A stretch of DNA of 64,000 nucleotides. It comes from Cytospora piceicola. Taxonomy: Eukaryota > Ascomycota > Sordariomycetes > Diaporthales > Cytosporaceae. The notes beneath the pieces are model-generated. The model searched no databases. It was not told the DNA's origin and was given only the letters and a program-made list of their open reading frames with translations. The position numbers were made by a program, and so were the translations under genes. Position 1 is the first letter of the stretch, and each line of letters begins with the position of its first letter. Shown piece by piece: positions 58,603-64,000 of this stretch. The stretch covers positions 248,001 through 312,000 of the forward strand of contig JALQBC010000041.1 of assembly GCA_023375675.1 (NCBI GenBank). The letters are read 5' to 3'.

Positions 58603-60552
58603 ATTATAAGGTATATTATATAAGATCGACAGCGAAAAACTAAAAAGTAATACCTTTATTATTTTTAATATTTTAAGTCTTTTAACAGTTAATATAACTA
58701 TCTGTAAGGCTTCCGATAGTAATACTTTAACTAATATAGCTATAGGTTATAGCTATAGCTATAGCTATAGCTATACCGCCGGTACCTTTCTTTTATTCTT
58801 CGCTAACGCCTTTTTTATTACTATAATTTTTACTAATAGATAAAACGATATATTACTCGAGCCGGAAGGTATATTAAAAGGTATATTAAACTATATATTA
58901 CCGATATTAAGTATCCTAAGTATTTTAAGTATTTTAGGTATAGCTTAAAAGCTTATCGTACCTATAGGTAAAGGCTATTTGTTTATTTATACTAGTAATA
59001 ACGTTAAATTAAGCTAAGCTATTAATACCGTTATAGGCGAGTTCTCTTTTATATTTACTACTATTAACCTTTTCGTAAAGCTTTCGTATTCTTACTATAC
59101 TTATAAATAGCCTTCTGCTTTATATATTATATAAGGTAACGGTATTTTAAACGTACTAAGATTACTTTTAATATAGTTTATTTAAATATTTATATCCGAA
59201 GCTAAAAGGCGTAAGTATATACCGGTTCCTTTTTATAGCTAGTATTAAATATAGTCTAACCTGTTAGTATTATAGTACTTCGATTTTTCTTTATATACTT
59301 AATCGTTACTTAAAACAAACTAAAGTTTTATATAAGCTTTATCCCGGTCCTTTTTAGCCTCCTTTATCTAGTTAGTACGCGATATAGCCTTCTTCTACTA
59401 TAAAGGCCGGCTATTTATATTATAGGCCGGACTAAAGCCGGAGATAGTCTTTAATAATAACGGTACTTATAGCCGATATTTAAAGGTTATAGTTAGTTTA
59501 TACGGCGGTTTATATACGGTTTAGGTATTAATAAGATTTAAAATAGAAATAGTATTAAAATTAAGCCTTAAGCTACTCGAAATAACATTTCTACTTTATA
59601 CGAATTCCCTTTTAACTTCTTTCGTCGTAATAATAAACGCGTATATAAAGAATAGCGTCTTACTACGCCTAATTATAACGATATTTAGCTAAGCCTTTAA
59701 GCTATTAGCTATAGTTTAAAATAGCCTTTCGATTTTAAACCTTTTTAACAGGCTGTTTATATATATATAATTATAATACGGCTATAAGTACGGCCGTGCT
59801 ATTTAAAAGGTTTACTAGCTTTTTAAAAGAAACTCGAGGTTCGAAACTATAGCTATATAAAGCCTTATAGCCGCCGGCCGTAATAATAATAGTAATAATA
59901 ACGGTAGCGGTAGCTAAAATAAAAAAGAAGTAAATAGGTTAAAAGTATTAGTAAAACTTTCGAAAGTATTAGACTATAAGTTAAACTACGCTTTTAAGTT
60001 CGGCTACTACTTTAGCTATACTTTAGCTTAGTTTTATAATACCTGTTTTTTTATATATACCTTAACTATAGCCGGTAAGGTTATTATAACCTTTTTCTTT
60101 CTATTTATATTACGCTTTATATAAATTATAAGGCCGGAACGGTCGGAAGTAAGGCCGGAAGTTTTCTTTATAGTAGTAGCTTTAATAGTTACTTTTCCCG
60201 CCGGCTTAATAGCCGGCTAAGTAGCTTAATAGGCCGGAACCGCCGGGGCTTTTATTATCGCTTTTATTATTTTTAATAGCGTTTTTAAAGGCTTCGATTT
60301 CGTTTTTTTAAACGTTATATCGAGGTTAATTAAATAATTAAATAGTCGTAAGGTTTTATATATACGCCGGGGTAACGGTTTAAAGGCTAATATTAAGTTT
60401 AATTTATAATAGCGGTTAGGTTTAAGCTTTAAGTACGTTTATAGCTAACTTACTTATTATACTACTTAAGATTTAAGTAGTAGCTGTTTTTTCGGAAGAT
60501 TTAGTTATAGTTACGTTTAAACACTATAAATATATTACGATATAAACGACGT
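58603..60552. other. Remainder of block B, less strongly mutated, content unknown
   Basis: This is AT-rich but has islands of GGCCGG and GCCGGC (59,400-60,300) and short CTATAG tandem repeats at 58,746-58,775. If TAA and TAG are read as former CAA and CAG, a long minus-strand frame seems to run through about 60,240-59,150. No family is recognised. It could be a second gene of the host transposon or a further nested element. Confidence 0.35.
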
Positions 60553-60675
60553 TATAGCCGAGATATAGCTTAAAATAGGTGGTTTAGCTGTCTTAGCTAA
60601 ATTATTAAAACACGCTTAGACCGTATACTATAACCTATACAGGTTTCGGAATCCGTAATCGCCCTAGACAGCGGA
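60553..60675 (-). repeat. Right terminal inverted repeat of block B element
   Basis: Inverted copy of 48803-48925, ending ...GCCCTAGACAGCGGA. Beyond 60,675 the base composition returns to normal. Confidence 0.9.
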
Positions 60676-61181
60676 AGAGGCGCGTAGTGGAGCTAAATGC
60701 AATTAGAATGGTTAGGGGTGTATTCAACATCATAACTCATGATAGAGTTAAAATTAGAGTTCCGCAGCACAGGATAAAATATAGGGCTTACAGCAGCCCT
60801 TGAAGCTAGTAGCATTTAAACTCCGGGCTAATAAGGAGCTGTCAGAAACGTAAGAACACCGGCCAGTTGAGTGATGACTCGGGCTGAGACTGAGAGACTG
60901 AGATGGAAAGAATGGATATCTCGAAACTGGAGTTCTGGGAGGCTAATCAGTCACTGGTAGCTACAAGACCACGTGTGCCAATTTTATCATGGCTTTCAAG
61001 TTCTTCTAATCACCACCATTGACCTGCGTGAACATGCCTTTGTAGAGCGCTTCTGGAGCACTTGAGTGTAAAGGTTCAAAAGGTTATCAACGTATGCCAC
61101 TAGGTGATACATGAATATAATTGCCTACTTGTAATCACTACATGTTCTTCAATCTCTTGCATAGCTTTCTCATACTGTATC
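60676..61181. other. Intergenic region right of block B
   Basis: Normal-composition DNA directly after the transposon end, leading to the 3' end of the HET-domain gene. No gene was recognised. Confidence 0.5.
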
Positions 61182-63088
61182 CTAGATCAAACTCATAGAA
61201 TACAGCTGCTCTTTATCCAAGTTCCTGTCCCAGCTCACATCAACAGACGAGCCTTCTCCATAGCTCCCTGTACCTCCTGGTATAATGCAGACTGCCGGTC
61301 CGATGATGCTGCCCTTTTGCACTGATATATCTCCGTCTGTAACGCTGGTTTCGGACTGGGGTGGCTGCTCTCCAACAGGTCTCACAGCGAGCATCGTGGT
61401 CGTATGAATGGCCGTTTCAAAGATGGATTTGTCTCCGGGGACAACTGACTGATGGGGCTTCCATTCCAATTGCCAGAGAGGTATCATGATGTCGCCAACC
61501 TGTATTTCGTGAGATCCAATGCCATAACCTCCTCCACTAGATTCAGACATCGGCACGTATGGATTCAGCTCGAACAGACAATGTTCCTCTAGAAGAGCGT
61601 CCGTCTTCCCCAAAGAGTTGAACAACTCTGCCGGTAACGGCTTTGGCTGCTTTTTATTCACATCTCCTATGTACGTGTCAAAAGATGGAGTATCCAGGCC
61701 TCGATCCCGAGCCGAATGCCGGAAATATATAATTATCTGGAGCAAAGAAGAAAGTGCGAACATTTGCAGAACAGATACAGAGCCGGATGGGAAGAGCTCG
61801 TCCAAGGTATCAATCACTCGCTTTGCCCTTTGGTTTTCGCCCTGGGGAGGCGAGTCGAACTTTTTCGCACGAATAACTTGTCGGCCTCGTATCCCAGCAA
61901 TCGAGGCATGCCAGTGTATTCGCAGATTGCCATGGTGAAAGGTCAAAGTGGCGTGTTGGGAATTTCCAGGAGAAGTGGGATATGGCTCATATGTATCCGG
62001 GTTCCTTATATCAGAATAATAAGGAAGACGCCGCCGTCGCGTTCTCGACCAGTCAGGGACCCATGACGGATAGGAGATGTCATCAGGTCGGGAGACGGGC
62101 CCAAATTCGAACAAGTGAAAGAGCATCTGGAGTCCGGTGTCATTATCCCCAAGCCCAAACATAAACGAAGCAACCCGTTTATAGATATCAGTCCAGTGGG
62201 CCAAGTAATTCAGATCAGGCCGACCACCATCTGGTACGAGGCCGACCAGGGCAGCGATGCGGTCTTTGGGCTCGAGGCAGCCTGCTTCATGGAAGTGCCA
62301 CAAGAGCTCCAGCATGCTTTTCTTAGTCGTCAGCCTCCGTAAGTTTGCCATGACCTTCATTTCGTACCATGATATGTCAAGAGCTTGGAGACGTGTTGCT
62401 GCCAAGGCAAGCCACGGCAAAGGAATGGAACAGCTGCCGCAATGAACAACAGCCTGACGAGCAAGACAAGCCTCCTGGATAATCCAACGTCGTGAGAACC
62501 AAGCCCGTTCAGAAAAATCGGATATGTACACAAAGTGATTACTGCCGAGGATTTCCCTCATGAGACCGACAATGAGCTCCGCCATTCTCGCTTGCCTGAC
62601 TTGAGGAAGTCGGCCAATTTCCCGGAAGAATTCGAAGAGCTTCGCGGTCATGTGGTCCCTAGGGCCCAGCCAAATATGAACATATCTCGCCTCCTCGTAA
62701 ATATGACCCATCAATGGGATCTGCTGGGCCTTCTCCAGCTCGTCGGCCTGGTTGAGGCATACGGAATCGAGCCATAAATAGCGTAGCCCTTTGGGTGCTC
62801 GAAGATGCCGCAACAAAGTTTCGACGTTGAGTGTGATCCTTAGGTACGAAGTGTCGTCGCCGCATCTTATTTCCAGATTCCGTGCGAACTCGGGCTCCCC
62901 CCATGCATACGAAATGGCCGAGTAGTATTTGGTCTGCTTCGAGCGCCGTTGTTGGATTATGGAGCAACTCAGCGGGGCACCGAGCAACTCAGCGGGGCAC
63001 CCTCGTCCTTTGCTGGATATAGCACGATGAGCCGAATCGCATCCTCCGCGCATAGAGGCTCGTAGTCATATTGGTTGAAAGGCGGCAT
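61182..63088 (-). pseudogene. HET-domain (heterokaryon incompatibility) gene, frame broken by a 20-bp tandem duplication
   Basis: HET-domain proteins control fungal self/non-self recognition and can trigger cell death on fusion of unlike strains. The frame from 61,182 upward shows the domain's conserved blocks: YSAISYAWGE, LWLDSVCLNQ with HIYEEARYVHIWLG, and AWFSRRWIIQEACLA, then a roughly 400-residue C-terminal part with no recognised domain. The natural start is ATG at 63088 (MPPFNQYDYEPL, a typical HET opening). That frame meets a stop inside two perfect 20-bp copies (62962-62981 and 62982-63001). Twenty is not a multiple of three, so the extra copy shifts the frame, and the upstream and downstream frames differ by exactly that offset. 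A 623-codon frame from ATG at 63053 exists but begins out of frame. Assembly error is the main alternative. Confidence 0.85.
62962..63001. repeat. Perfect 20-bp tandem duplication inside the HET gene
   Basis: Two adjacent identical copies of gagcaactcagcggggcacc. They lie within the N-terminal part of the HET coding frame, and one copy accounts for the frameshift. Confidence 0.95.
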
Positions 63089-64000
63089 TGTATCTGCATC
63101 ATGAGGGAAAGCTGTTCAAATGTATGGCCCTGGTGTGCTGCAATAATACCAGGGAACAACATCCGCCTGTGCAGAGCTGGGCCGTCTGAAGAAGGCGTGA
63201 AGACAAGTGCAGAACTGAAGAACTAAAAGGACCTTGCGAAAAACGAACAAGCAGAAGCTTTTGTATGTATGGCTCAGGCCTGATGTATACCAAGGCGGGG
63301 CAATGCTTCTCAGTGGAAGATGAATATTGCACAGAAGTACTTGGTACCCCCAATCTTATAGGCTCTCTAGCTTATCAGTGATGAAAAATCACCTGCTACG
63401 ATTCGATGGCGTGTTGCGAAGCCGTTTTGCTTTTCACAAACATTCCTAAGCCGTTTCTGCGTACATATGTCGACTCTGACCTGTGCATGAAAGGACTCCT
63501 GTTTTGCTTCTTTATTTGCTCACAATAGATAATTGTGCGGGGTCAGTCAAGAGTTGCTGCAGTTTAGTGTCCGTGTATACTTATGTACGTGGCACACGTT
63601 ACAGGAATACGAGGAGACCGTGGTAATGGAGGGGGCGTCTGCGCAACGACAGTGGCGTCAGCGATAATTGAGCCTTGCCATCAACTACTGGACTTGGAGA
63701 CACACGCCGATCCCGTTATAGGCAAGTCAACTAGTTATGTAACAAGGTCCGCTGCCACTGCCGTCTAATATCTGACCACTCCGGGACCCCCCGCCCCCTG
63801 TTGCACCGGGCTTGCTCTGGTTATCATCGATTGATTCAAGTCCGATTCTCTACTGCTACAGTCGGATCTGAGAATCTCCCAAGTCTGATCCGATGTCCAA
63901 TCCGCTGTCCCCAAGCCTGTCCTGATTGTTCTCCAGGACTAGTTCTTTATGTTTACACATATTCCCGAGGATGTAGTTCATACCGGAACTTGTGTTCAAC
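63089..64000. other. Upstream of the HET gene to the window end, no gene seen
   Basis: The first 300 bp should contain the HET promoter. Short frames on both strands lack motifs, and nothing in the last 600 bp is recognised as coding or RNA. Confidence 0.45.

Larger units (their letters stand above)
48803..60675 (+). mobile_element. DNA transposon with 123-bp terminal inverted repeats and ghost IS630/Tc1-mariner-type transposase; invaded by other elements
   Basis: The ends are inverted copies starting TCCGCTGTCTGGGGCGATT and match for 123 bp (48803-48925 and 60553-60675), with weaker similarity further inward. The AT-rich, CpA-poor sequence starts and stops at these ends. Inside, plus-strand ghost translation near 49,500-50,040 shows an IS630/Tc1-type DDE transposase. 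A gypsy retrotransposon (50460-57557) and a small hAT-type element (58103-58594) are inserted. Subtracting both leaves roughly 4.2 kb, long for a simple mariner relative, so more than one gene or another insertion may be present. I found no clean target-site duplication outside the ends, so the superfamily rests on the transposase ghost. Confidence 0.8.

Overview
The window is nuclear DNA of a filamentous ascomycete (Pezizomycotina, most likely Sordariomycetes). This rests on genes split by short GT-AG introns of about 50-80 bp, fungal gene families (COX20, PDR-type ABC-G transporter, fungal glucokinase, group XIV-type phospholipase A2, HET domain), and two blocks of extreme A+T content whose composition (CpA and TpG almost absent, TpA everywhere) is the footprint of repeat-induced point mutation (RIP).

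Layout. 1-7.6 kb: 5' end of the DNA polymerase epsilon catalytic subunit gene (minus), the COX20 cytochrome oxidase assembly gene (plus), a conserved fungal nuclear-type protein (minus) and a two-TM glycosylated membrane protein (minus). 7,979-20,463: AT-rich block A, a Fot1/pogo-like DNA transposon (TIRs, TA target duplication) split by a Ty3/gypsy LTR retrotransposon (239-bp LTRs, 5-bp duplication ATTTC). 20.5-48.7 kb: gene island with an orphan three-exon gene, a short-chain dehydrogenase, a full-size PDR transporter, a ketopantoate reductase-like gene, a possible acylated small protein, an MDR oxidoreductase, glucokinase, an amidase, a secreted phospholipase A2 and a PhzS-like FAD monooxygenase. 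48,803-60,675: AT-rich block B, an element with 123-bp terminal inverted repeats and a ghost IS630/Tc1-mariner-like transposase. It is invaded by a second Ty3/gypsy element (205-bp LTRs, duplication ATAAT) and by a small non-RIPped hAT-type element (8-bp duplication AATAGATT). 61-64 kb: a HET-domain gene whose frame is broken by a 20-bp tandem duplication, then unannotated sequence.

The genes form no obvious operon-like pathway. Housekeeping genes (replication, respiration, glucose phosphorylation) alternate with accessory oxidoreductases and transport. The most informative content is the nested transposon stratigraphy. Both AT-rich blocks begin and end exactly at transposon termini, the reading frames can be recognised through the RIP mutations, and the order of insertions can be read from target duplications. 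Short palindromes of the TACCTAGGTA type are scattered through the intergenic DNA. Intron positions were chosen by eye from GT-AG consensus, reading-frame phase and family conservation; no search or aligner was available.
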